DNA of 36,338 bases from NCBI GenBank assembly GCA_016190485.1, contig JACPQN010000132.1:1-36338 (forward strand), given 5' to 3'. How positions within the stretch are numbered: position 1 is the stretch's first letter; each line of letters starts with the position of its first letter. The translations under genes and the position numbers were made by a program. Below the pieces are notes generated by a model. That model saw only the letters and a program-made list of their open reading frames with translations. It was not told the DNA's origin and did not search any database. Shown here piece by piece: positions 7,191 through 14,439 of this stretch. The DNA is from Chloroflexota bacterium (GTDB lineage: Bacteria > Chloroflexota > Dehalococcoidia > SHYD01).

Positions 7191-8009
7191 ATGGCTGAAG
7201 GCACCACGGAAGAGCGCACCACGATTGACCTGGGCACGCCGGACCTGATCTTCGAGCAGGAGGGGCCGCTGGCATGGCTCACCTTCAACCGGCCCCAGGC
7301 CCGCAACGCCATGACCTTCGACATGTACGAGGGGCTGGTGCGGGCCTGCGACTGGATGGAGCAGCAGCCGGAGGCGCGGGTGCTGCTGCTGCGGGGCGCA
7401 GGCGGCCGCGCCTTCGTCGCCGGCACCGACATCAGCCAGTTCCAGAGCTTCCGCACCGAAGAGGACGCGCTGGGCTACGAGGCCCGCATCAGCCGGGTGC
7501 TGGAGCGGGTGGAGCGGGTGCGACAGCCCACCATCGCGCTGGTGGAGGGCTACGCCTTTGGCGGCGGCATGGCCATCGCCCTCACCTGCGACCTGCGGCT
7601 CTGCACCCCCGACGCTCAGTTCGGCATTCCCACGGCCCGTACCCTGGGCAATTGTCTCAGCATCGGCAACTATGCCCGCCTGGTGGACCTGCTGGGGCCA
7701 TCCCGGGTCAAGGAGATCCTGTTCACCGCCCGCTCCATCGGCGCCGAAGAGGCCAGGCAGATCGGCCTGGCCAACGAGGTAGTAGTCACGGAGCTGCTGG
7801 AGGCCCGGGCCCGAGAGCTGGCAACCACCATCGCTGGGCATGCGCCCCTCACCATTCAGGTGACCAAAGAGGCGGTGCGCCGCATCCAGGAGCACCGTCG
7901 CTTCCCCAAGGCCGACGACCTGGTGCTCACTGCCTACATGAGCCAGGACTTCCGGGAGGGGGTGCAGGCCTTTCTGGAGAAGCGGCCGCCCCGCTGGCAG
8001 GGCCGGTAG
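7191..8009 (+). CDS. crotonase-fold enzyme 1 (enoyl-CoA hydratase/isomerase family)
   Basis: A 272-residue crotonase-superfamily protein that should bind an acyl-CoA thioester. The oxyanion-hole segments are present: AFVAGTDISQF (Val-Ala-Gly where Phe-Ser-Ala-Gly is usual) and GYAFGGGMAIALTCDLRL. Aligned by eye with rat enoyl-CoA hydratase, the position of Glu144 is Ala (GGGMAIA) and that of Glu164 is Thr (FGIPTARTLG). A classical hydratase reaction is therefore unlikely. Isomerase, decarboxylase or hydrolase activity is possible. It is followed by a 320-bp repeat-rich spacer and appears monocistronic. Confidence 0.88.
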   Translation: MAEGTTEERTTIDLGTPDLIFEQEGPLAWLTFNRPQARNAMTFDMYEGLVRACDWMEQQPEARVLLLRGAGGRAFVAGTDISQFQSFRTEEDALGYEARISRVLERVERVRQPTIALVEGYAFGGGMAIALTCDLRLCTPDAQFGIPTARTLGNCLSIGNYARLVDLLGPSRVKEILFTARSIGAEEARQIGLANEVVVTELLEARARELATTIAGHAPLTIQVTKEAVRRIQEHRRFPKADDLVLTAYMSQDFREGVQAFLEKRPPRWQGR

Positions 8010-8101
8010 CAAAGGGGGAGGAACACGATTCTCCTCCTTTCCAGGGAGGGGCTAGGGAAGGGTGACGGCAGGTATAGGGCGACGCGTCAACCTCTTCCTA
8101 A

Positions 8102-8155
8102 CCTCCCCCTGGGTAGGGGGAGGGATGGGGCATTCCCCTCCCTGGCAGGGAGGGG
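8102..8155. repeat. pair of G/C-rich hairpins in the 8010-8329 spacer
   Basis: CCTCCCCCT-GGGT-AGGGGGAGG (8102-8123) and CCCCTCCCT-GGC-AGGGAGGGG (8135-8155) are two perfect 9-bp hairpins in tandem. A related word, TTTCCAGGGAGGGG, lies just before them near 8039. They are likely dispersed intergenic repeats and may also insulate the two convergent genes from read-through. The rest of the 320-bp stretch has no gene I can support. Confidence 0.6.
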
Positions 8156-8203
8156 GTTGGGGGAGGGTTGGCATTGTCGCAGCGAAGTGTCATCCCGCTC
8201 ATG

Positions 8204-8234
8204 GCCTGCCTGCCGTGCCTGTCTGCCGGTAGGC
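8204..8234. repeat. GCCTGCCG...CGGTAGGC palindromic word
   Basis: GCCTGCCTGCCGTGCC is followed by TGTCTGCCGGTAGGC. The outer arms GCCTGCCG and CGGTAGGC pair with one G:T. It resembles the GCCTGCCGGACGGGCAGGC word found inside the end of znuB, so it is probably the same repeat family. Confidence 0.35.
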
Positions 8235-8329
8235 AAGGGGAGGCTCGCAGAAGGGCTCACTATAAGCGGCGCCTTCCGCTGTTCTCCAGAAGCCTCATTC
8301 AGTGGTCGCCGCGTGCGCCACTTGACTCC

Positions 8330-10228
8330 CTACTCCGCCGGAATAACCGGCAGCACTACGTGGGACGGGTGCGCGGCGCTGTGGTGTACCGTGTTCTCCG
8401 CCACCTGGGTGTGGGTGTGCATCCCGATGTGCTCTCCAGTGTTGGGGTTCACGTCGAAGCGGGGAAAGTTGCTGGATGAGACGTCCAGCCGGATGCGGTG
8501 CCCCGCCTTGAAGAGGTTGGACGTGGGGTAGAGGGTGATGGTCACCGGGTGCACCGCTCCCTGCCGCATCAGCTCCGGGTGGGTCCAGGAATCGCGGTAG
8601 CGCATGCGCATGATGGAGTCCGTCAGGTTCAGCGCGTAGCCCTCGGGGTAGTCGGCGCTGGGAGGATAGACGTCGATGAGCTTGGCGGTGAAGTCGGTGT
8701 CGGGCGCCGTGGACTCGATGTACAGCCGCACCTCGATGGGCCCCGTCACCTCGGTGTCCTCCGCCAGAGGCTCGGTCTGGAAGACCAGCACGTCGTGGCG
8801 GGAGGCCAGGGGCAGGTAGGGTGGATTCGCCCCGAAGATATCGGGCCGCTCCCGCTGGTCATAGCCCCCGGGCGTCACGATCTGCTCCACCCGCATGGTC
8901 TGTGGCAACGTTGTGGGGTCGGCCACCCCGGCGGGCACCGGCCTTAGCGCCGAAAGGGATGAGACGTTGCCACCGATGGTGGGCACTGGGTCTGTGGGGT
9001 CGAACACGTAGCGGCTGTACGACTCCTGCGGCGGCGGGCGGTGGGACGAGAGGCCGCCGCCCGGCTGGAGGTAGTAATTGGTGGAGCGAGTGCGGGCCAG
9101 CGGCCACTCCTGCTCGGCCCGCCAGCGCCCGCCGTGGAAGAGGCGTCCCGACTTTGTCCTGTGCCCCCCGCCCCCGCCCATGACGAAGAGCTTCAGCGGC
9201 GGCTCGCTCGCGATGCCCGTCTCCTCCCCCTTCAGCCACTGGTCGAACCAGGCAAGCTGGAGCTCCCGGAAGTCGGGCACCGCCGCCTCCGGCCCGAACT
9301 CCACGTCCCCCGCGTAGGGCTGCTCCGGGGTCCGGCCGCCGTGGGTCCAGGGTCCCATGATCACCTTCACAGGCCCCTTCTTGCGTGCGGTCAGGCCCAC
9401 GAAGTTCTCTAAAGTGGCCCGGGTGTAAGAGTCGTACCAGCCGCCGGAGAGGTAGATGGGCACGTCGGCATGGCCGTCCCAGTGCTCGGCGATGCCCAGG
9501 CTGGGCTGCTTCCAGAAGTCGGAGTAGTCGGACCGGGTGTAGATGTCGAAGAGCCAGCGCTGGTAGTTGGGCGCCAGGGCCAGGGGCGACTGCCCTGGCT
9601 TGATGGGGAGCCGGGTCAGCCAGGCGCGGATGTCCGCGCTGTTGAGGGCCGCGGTCGCGCCGGGCCGCCCGCGCAGCGCCGCGTTGGTGTTGACGGCCGC
9701 GTGCCAGAAGGCCCAGCAGAAGAAGCGTAGCTCCAGCGCGCCGCCCTGCCGCACGGAGGAGAAGTAGGCGTGGGAGCCGCCGAAGTTGGGCCACATAGCC
9801 GCCAGGTGAGGCGGGTTGAGGCAGGCTGGGGCGCTCTGGGTCCAGGCGGCGTAGGAGGTGCCATGAGTGCCTACCTTGCCGTTGCACCAGGGCTGGCTCC
9901 CAATCCAGGCCAGGGTGTCGTAGCCGTCCTCCGCCTCCTGGGTCAGGAAGTTCAGCTCCCCTTCGGAAGCGTGGCAGCCCCGGCAGTCCTGGAGCACCGC
10001 CGCGTAGCCCCGGCGCGCCCAGTACTCGCCGGAGTCTCGTCGGCGGGTGAGGTCGTGCTTGCCGTAGGGCGTGCGCTCCAGCATCACGGGAAAGGGGCCT
10101 GGCAGCGGCTCGCCGTCCCGCGCGGGGCGGTAGACGTCGCAGACCAGGCGGACGCCGTCCCGCATGGGGATCAGCAGATCCAGGGATACCACCACGTCAT
10201 ACTCGGGTTTGGAGACCTGGAATGCCAT
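8330..10228 (-). CDS. CocE/NonD family hydrolase (X-Pro dipeptidyl-peptidase S15 fold)
   Basis: A 632-residue alpha/beta hydrolase with the CocE layout: catalytic domain first, cap domain, then a C-terminal jelly-roll (from about residue 400; it contains IRLDVSSSNFPRFDVNPNTG). The nucleophile is Ser in GTHGTSYAAW, the acid is Asp in GGWYDSY and the base is His in GPWTHGG. Such enzymes hydrolyse esters or amides, or act as acylases; the substrate is unknown. No signal peptide is seen. The ATG is preceded by GGAGGT at 6-nt spacing on the minus strand. It diverges from crotonase 2. Confidence 0.93.
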   Translation of the reverse strand: MAFQVSKPEYDVVVSLDLLIPMRDGVRLVCDVYRPARDGEPLPGPFPVMLERTPYGKHDLTRRRDSGEYWARRGYAAVLQDCRGCHASEGELNFLTQEAEDGYDTLAWIGSQPWCNGKVGTHGTSYAAWTQSAPACLNPPHLAAMWPNFGGSHAYFSSVRQGGALELRFFCWAFWHAAVNTNAALRGRPGATAALNSADIRAWLTRLPIKPGQSPLALAPNYQRWLFDIYTRSDYSDFWKQPSLGIAEHWDGHADVPIYLSGGWYDSYTRATLENFVGLTARKKGPVKVIMGPWTHGGRTPEQPYAGDVEFGPEAAVPDFRELQLAWFDQWLKGEETGIASEPPLKLFVMGGGGGHRTKSGRLFHGGRWRAEQEWPLARTRSTNYYLQPGGGLSSHRPPPQESYSRYVFDPTDPVPTIGGNVSSLSALRPVPAGVADPTTLPQTMRVEQIVTPGGYDQRERPDIFGANPPYLPLASRHDVLVFQTEPLAEDTEVTGPIEVRLYIESTAPDTDFTAKLIDVYPPSADYPEGYALNLTDSIMRMRYRDSWTHPELMRQGAVHPVTITLYPTSNLFKAGHRIRLDVSSSNFPRFDVNPNTGEHIGMHTHTQVAENTVHHSAAHPSHVVLPVIPAE

Positions 10229-10274
10229 GAGCGCACCTCCGCAGCCACAGGAGTCGGCACGAGGTAGTATAGCG

Positions 10275-10360
10275 AATGCGGCCGCGCCCGCACAGGCGCG
10301 ACGCCCGCTTCGTTTCCGCTTCGTATTGCAGAATAAATGCGGTCACGCCCGCACAGGCGC
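10275..10360 (+). repeat. 25-bp direct repeat pair before crotonase 2
   Basis: AATGCGGCCGCGCCCGCACA... (10275-10299) and AATGCGGTCACGCCCGCACA... (10336-10360) are 25-bp direct copies with two mismatches, 61 bp apart. They lie in the divergent region between the CocE gene and crotonase 2. They could be regulator sites or a local duplication. Confidence 0.6.
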
Positions 10361-10444
10361 CGGCCTGCCCATCGCCATCCCTCCCTCCGATCCGATACAA
10401 TGCGAGCATTCGGAGCCATACACTCCCGCCAGAAAGGAACCGCC

Positions 10445-11299
10445 ATGGTCGAAATCAAGAAAACACCCGACGGCATCGAGATCCCTCCTCCAGGGCCCGA
10501 GGATGTCCTGTACGAGCAGGGGGAAGGCTTCGCTCGCATCGTCTTGAACCGCCCGACCATCCTCAATGCCCTGAACAAGAACATGCACCGGCTCCTCCAT
10601 GCGGCGCTCATCCGGGCCGAGGAGGACGATGAGGTCAGGGCTGTGCTGCTGACGGGCGCAGGACGCTCCTTCTCCGCGGGAGGCGACCTCTATTCTTCCC
10701 TCTACCCGGACGACGAGCCGGCCCCCAGCACCCTGGATGTCCAGCTCCTCATCTGGAGCCTTACCAAACCGGTCATCGCAGCGGTGCGGGGCAACGCCGT
10801 GGGGCAGGCCTGCGAGCTGGCGGGCATCTGCGACTTCACTATCGCGGCGGAGGGGGCCCGGCTGGGGGAGATCCAGATCCGGCACGGCTTCAACCCGCCG
10901 GTGCTTATCACGCCTTTTCTGGTGGGCCTCAAGAGCGCCAAAGAGCTGCTGCTGCTGGGGGAGACGGTGGATGCCCACGAGGCGCAGCGTCTGGGCCTGG
11001 TGAACCGGGTGGTGCCGGAGGACCAACTGGATGCCGCCGCCGAAGCCATGGCCCGCAAGCTGGCTGCTCTGCCCCAGACCACGGTGCGGCTGAACAAGCT
11101 GCTGGTCAATCGGGCCTACGAGCTGGCGGGCTTCCGGGAGGCGCTGAACTACCGGGACGATCCGGCCATTGCCGAGCTGGCCGGCCGCACCCGAGATGAT
11201 GCCCGGGCCCAGGAGCGCTTGAAGGTGCTCCACGAGGGCGGCTGGTACGCGTTCCTGAAGAACCGCGATGCCATGTACAAGAAGGAAGACGCGCCGTAA
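10445..11299 (+). CDS. crotonase-fold enzyme 2 (enoyl-CoA hydratase/isomerase family)
   Basis: A 284-residue crotonase-superfamily protein. The oxyanion hole is well formed (RSFSAGGDLYSS and NAVGQACELAGICD). The first catalytic glutamate is present (ACELAG, the Glu144 position of rat hydratase). The second position is Gln (RLGEIQIRHG), which would impair normal hydration. The C-terminal part carries RDDARAQERLKVLHEGGWYAF, a longer tail than the other two crotonases. The ORF track starts at 10337. I prefer the ATG at 10445 because AAAGGA lies 6-7 nt before it and the upstream residues are Arg/His-rich nonsense. A TACAAT at 10396-10401 may be its -10 element. Confidence 0.88.
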   Translation: MVEIKKTPDGIEIPPPGPEDVLYEQGEGFARIVLNRPTILNALNKNMHRLLHAALIRAEEDDEVRAVLLTGAGRSFSAGGDLYSSLYPDDEPAPSTLDVQLLIWSLTKPVIAAVRGNAVGQACELAGICDFTIAAEGARLGEIQIRHGFNPPVLITPFLVGLKSAKELLLLGETVDAHEAQRLGLVNRVVPEDQLDAAAEAMARKLAALPQTTVRLNKLLVNRAYELAGFREALNYRDDPAIAELAGRTRDDARAQERLKVLHEGGWYAFLKNRDAMYKKEDAP

Positions 11300-11315
11300 G
11301 CAATGCTGGAGCGTC

Positions 11316-11439
11316 CGAGAGTGTTTAAGAATCCGCTCACCCTTGTCGAAGGGCGAGCGCCGTGGTTCGACAAAGCCTGTCCTGAGCCTGCCGAAGGGCT
11401 CACCACGAGCGGCCAAACACGTTGTTAAACACCCTCTCG
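11316..11439. repeat. 124-bp inverted-repeat element (MITE-like)
   Basis: CGAGAGTGTTTAA (11316-11328) and TTAAACACCCTCTCG (11425-11439) are inverted arms with a two-base insertion in one. Inside are a nested inverted repeat TTGTCGAA (11343-11350) / TTCGACAA (11366-11373) and a copy of GTCCTGAGCCTGCCGAAGGG (11379-11398). It looks like a small non-autonomous element dropped between two genes. The 11300-11642 stretch has no gene. Confidence 0.6.
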
Positions 11440-11490
11440 CGTCCCGCTGGCCGGCGGGCGGTAGGGTCCCGCCACCAAGCGCGGTCGCCA

Positions 11491-11519
11491 TTGCCATGCC
11501 GCGGCAGGGGATGTAATAT
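11491..11519 (+). promoter_or_regulatory. putative promoter of the solute-binding protein gene
   Basis: TTGCCA (11491-11496), a 17-bp spacer and TAATAT (11514-11519) lie about 125 nt before the ATG. The spacing is ideal and the hexamers are moderate. Confidence 0.4.
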
Positions 11520-11642
11520 GCACTAACCTTATAGGCTCGATAGCCTCATGCCGTAGCGAGCACAAGGCGAGCGCCGCGCGCAGGGCTCGGATCGTTGCCG
11601 GATAGGTTCGCGGCCGGTGCTTGTTTAGTGAAGGAGGGTCAG

Positions 11643-13289
11643 ATGGCCAGGGTAGCATATCGGCGGGTCATCGCGTTTATCCTGGCTGGCGCTACAGCCG
11701 CCATCCTGGGCTGTGCGCCCGCGGCCCAGCCGTCGGCCCAGCCTGCGCCCGGGGCGGAGCAGAAGCCCCAGTACGGCGGCGTCTTTGTTACCCACCGGGC
11801 CGAATCCGACACACCGAGCTTCGATGCCCACCGGGAGAACACCTTCAACCTCATGCGTCCCCTCAGCTCGATCTGGGACAACGTGGTCCGGTATTCTCCG
11901 GAGGACCGTGACAAGATCGTCCCGGACCTGGCGGAGAAGTGGGACTTCTCCCAGGACGGCAAGACCCTGACCTTCTCCATCCGCAAGGGTGTCAAGTTCC
12001 ACAGCGGCGACCCGCTGACCGCCACAGACATCAAGTTCACCCTGGATCGGATCCGCGGGGTGGTGACCCAGGGACCAGGCGCACTCGCCAACTCCTCCCG
12101 CAAGGACCTGCTGCGCTCCATCGACCGGATCGAGACGCCGGATGGCACTACGGTGGTGCTCCGGCTCAAGAGCCCTCAGGCCTCGTTGCTGGAGGTGCTG
12201 ACGGACCACCTGAACCCGGTCTATAGCAAGACCTGGGTAGAGGCCGGCCACGATCTGGCCAAGGAGGTGAACGGCACCGGCCCTTTCAAGTTCAAAGAGT
12301 ACATCCGGGGCACCAGCACCGAGGTGGTGAAGAACGAGAGCTACTGGAACCCCGGACTGCCCTACCTGGACGGCATCAAGACCTACATCATCCCCGACAG
12401 CAGCACGGCGCTGGCGGCGCTACGGACCGGACAGATGATGTTCATGACTATGACCGCAGAGCAGGAGACCACCCTGCGACCCCTGGTGGAGAAGGGAGAG
12501 GTGCCGCTCGACCTGATCCGGGTCCCGGCGGGGCGGTCCGGAGCCTCCCTCTTCCTCAACACCACCCGTAAGCCCTTCGACGATCCCCGGGTGCGCAAGG
12601 CCGTGACTTTGGCCACGAACCGGGAGGACTTCCTGAAGCTGACTGGGCGGGACGGCTCGGTGGTGGCGGGGTGGGTGATCCCCGGGAGCTTCTGGGGGCT
12701 CCCGCCGGGGGAGCTGGAGAAGATCCCCGGCTACAAGAAGGACAAAGAGGCGGAGCGGGCCGAGGCCCGGAAGCTCCTGGCGGAGGCTGGGTACCCCAGC
12801 GGGCTGACCGTCAAGGGTATGACCCGCACGGAGCAGAACTACATCGACACCGCCATCCGCTGGGCCGACCAGCTCGGGAAGGTGGGCATCACTCTGAAGA
12901 TCGAGCCGGTGGACCTCTCCATCGCCTATGAGCGGTTTGCCAAATACGACTATGAAGCGGGACCCTTCGGCGCGGGCGCCGGCACCACGCCGGACCCCGA
13001 CACCTTCTACGGCCAGTTCATCCTGTGCGGCTCGCCGCGCAACTACAGCGGCTGGTGCGACTCCAAGTTCGAGGAGCTTTACAGCAGGCAGCAGCAGGCG
13101 CTGGACCCTGTGGAGCGCCGGAAAATCGTCTGGGAGATCGAGAAGTACGTGCTGGAGCAGGCGCCGACGCTGCCCGGCGGTGTATCGAGCCCCTCCGTGT
13201 GGGCCGTCAACAAGCAGGTGCGGGGCTGGATTCCCCAGTACAGCGAGTACAACCACTCCCGCCTGGACACCGTGTGGCTAGCCCGCTAG
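11643..13289 (+). CDS. ABC transporter substrate-binding lipoprotein, family 5 (oligopeptide/dipeptide type)
   Basis: A 548-residue extracellular solute-binding protein of the DppA/OppA class (SBP_bac_5). The N-terminus has a lipoprotein signal: MARVAYRR, a hydrophobic stretch and the lipobox ILGC (mature Cys at about 24), followed by an Ala/Pro/Gln linker. Family features include FDAHRENTF, VPDLAEKWDFSQDGKTLTF, RKGVKFHSGDPLTATDIKFTLDR and a C-terminal QYSEYNHSRLDTVWL. It may bind peptides, glycosides or other organics. The track start at 11595 is a TTG; the ATG at 11643 has AAGGAGGG at 5-nt spacing and opens a proper signal peptide. No permease or ATPase gene is adjacent, so it must share a transporter encoded elsewhere. 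Confidence 0.93.
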   Translation: MARVAYRRVIAFILAGATAAILGCAPAAQPSAQPAPGAEQKPQYGGVFVTHRAESDTPSFDAHRENTFNLMRPLSSIWDNVVRYSPEDRDKIVPDLAEKWDFSQDGKTLTFSIRKGVKFHSGDPLTATDIKFTLDRIRGVVTQGPGALANSSRKDLLRSIDRIETPDGTTVVLRLKSPQASLLEVLTDHLNPVYSKTWVEAGHDLAKEVNGTGPFKFKEYIRGTSTEVVKNESYWNPGLPYLDGIKTYIIPDSSTALAALRTGQMMFMTMTAEQETTLRPLVEKGEVPLDLIRVPAGRSGASLFLNTTRKPFDDPRVRKAVTLATNREDFLKLTGRDGSVVAGWVIPGSFWGLPPGELEKIPGYKKDKEAERAEARKLLAEAGYPSGLTVKGMTRTEQNYIDTAIRWADQLGKVGITLKIEPVDLSIAYERFAKYDYEAGPFGAGAGTTPDPDTFYGQFILCGSPRNYSGWCDSKFEELYSRQQQALDPVERRKIVWEIEKYVLEQAPTLPGGVSSPSVWAVNKQVRGWIPQYSEYNHSRLDTVWLAR

Positions 13290-13306
13290 TGCGCAGGCCT
13301 GCGCAC
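13289..13306. terminator. perfect 18-bp palindrome after the solute-binding protein gene
   Basis: GTGCGCAGG-CCTGCGCAC is a loopless perfect palindrome starting on the last base of the TAG stop. It may be a terminator hairpin (without T-tract) or a protein-binding site. Confidence 0.4.
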
Positions 13307-13398
13307 CGCGTAGCTGAGTAAGGAGGTGGAAGCAATCAGAGGAGCCGCCCAAGGGCTATCTAGCCTTTCGTCTTTATGTTCAAAGGAGGGTTGGTGAC

Positions 13399-14172
13399 AT
13401 GCCTTACGAGAACCTCATCTACGAGAAGCAGGACCGCATTGCCACGGTCACCCTCAACCGGCCCGAGTATCTGAACGCCTTTTCGCCGGGCATGGGGACC
13501 GATATTGCCAACGTCTTTGATGAGATCGCCGGCGATGACGAGGTGCTGGTGACCATCCTGACCGGCGCAGGCAGAGGCTTCAGCGCAGGAGCCTTCGTGC
13601 GGGACCCCAACACCCACGCGGTGAACAGCGCCGGAGAAGGTCTCCGCGGACGGGCGGGGCGAGGATCCTTCCCCTGGGAGCACCCGAAGCCCATCATTGC
13701 GGCCGTTAATGGCCCGGCTTACGGCGCGGGGCTCAATCTGGTGCTCTCCTGCGACATCATCCTGGCTGCGCCGGAGGCCCGCTTCTGCTTCCCCATGGCC
13801 CGGCTGGGCATCCTTCCGGCGTGGCCGGGCGCGCCCGCGCTGGCCCTCTACGTGGGGAAGGCGAAGGCGGCAGAGATGACGCTCATGGCCCGCCCCGTGG
13901 ATGGCGAGGACGCCTACCGCTGGGGCTTGGCCAACAAGTGCGTGCCCCTGAGCGAGCTGATGGACGAGGCCCGGGCCTGGGCGCAGGAGATCGCTGCCTT
14001 GGCGCCGCTGTCTACCAAGCTGATCAAGGATGACCTGCGGGAGAGCTTTGAGGGCCATTTCAACCGGAGCGCCAACCGCCTGCGCTTCATGGCCCTGGGG
14101 ATGACCGAAGACCGGGAGGAAGGCCACCGGGCCTGGCGGGAGAAGCGGGCCCCGGTGTTCAAAGGCCGCTAG
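13399..14172 (+). CDS. crotonase-fold enzyme 3 (enoyl-CoA hydratase/isomerase family)
   Basis: A 257-residue crotonase-superfamily protein. Oxyanion-hole segments are GRGFSAGAFV and GPAYGAGLNLVLSCD. Both catalytic glutamate positions are changed relative to rat enoyl-CoA hydratase: Asn at the Glu144 position (GAGLNLVL) and Met at Glu164 (FCFPMARLG). It is likely an isomerase-like or otherwise altered member rather than a hydratase. The ATG has AAAGGAGGG about 8 nt upstream, so the start is firm. It lies 109 bp after the solute-binding gene in the same direction, beyond an 18-bp palindrome, so co-transcription is uncertain. Confidence 0.88.
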   Translation: MPYENLIYEKQDRIATVTLNRPEYLNAFSPGMGTDIANVFDEIAGDDEVLVTILTGAGRGFSAGAFVRDPNTHAVNSAGEGLRGRAGRGSFPWEHPKPIIAAVNGPAYGAGLNLVLSCDIILAAPEARFCFPMARLGILPAWPGAPALALYVGKAKAAEMTLMARPVDGEDAYRWGLANKCVPLSELMDEARAWAQEIAALAPLSTKLIKDDLRESFEGHFNRSANRLRFMALGMTEDREEGHRAWREKRAPVFKGR

Positions 14173-14199
14173 TGTCCTGAGTCAGAGATTGGGTGAAAT

Positions 14200-14278
14200 T
14201 GTCATTCTGAGCGTTAGCGAAGAATCTGGGGTGGCTGGGCCTCCCCCAGCCAGATGCTTCACTTCGTTCAGCATGACA
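14200..14278. repeat. 79-bp imperfect inverted repeat (TGTCATTCTGAGCG family)
   Basis: The element runs from TGTCATTCTGAGCG to TTCAGCATGACA. Its ends are inverted complements (TGTCAT.CTGA / TCAG.ATGACA). A central GGCTGGG / CCCAGCC hairpin lies at 14233-14251. I recognise this as a word found in many copies between genes of uncultured bacteria, including Chloroflexota; copy number cannot be checked here. Confidence 0.6.
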
Positions 14279-14354
14279 GTGTACATGCCACGTTGTTCAG
14301 CGAACTAACGATTCGGGCCGCTAGCTCCTCAAGAGTTGCCGGTTGGTAGTTGGT

Positions 14355-14390
14355 AGGGGCGCCTTCTTTGGCAAAGGGGAAGGCGCTCCT
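14355..14390. promoter_or_regulatory. strong hairpin in the leader of the HMA/UxxU gene
   Basis: AGGGGCGCCTTC (14355-14366) pairs with GAAGGCGCTCCT (14379-14390), 12 bp with one G:T. Inside, CTTTG and CAAAG can pair as an alternative. It ends 49 nt before the ATG at 14440. It may terminate the crotonase transcript or form part of the small gene's leader. Confidence 0.45.
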
Positions 14391-14439
14391 TCACCTAGTT
14401 TCTCATAACGCTGGCAGACCTGTGCGAGGTGGTACATCC

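Noticed and set aside
8010-8329. Short ORFs in the repeat-rich spacer
   Set aside because: The 124-residue and 103-residue ORFs here run into the CocE gene antisense and cover palindromic repeats; neither has a ribosome-binding site or recognisable fold.
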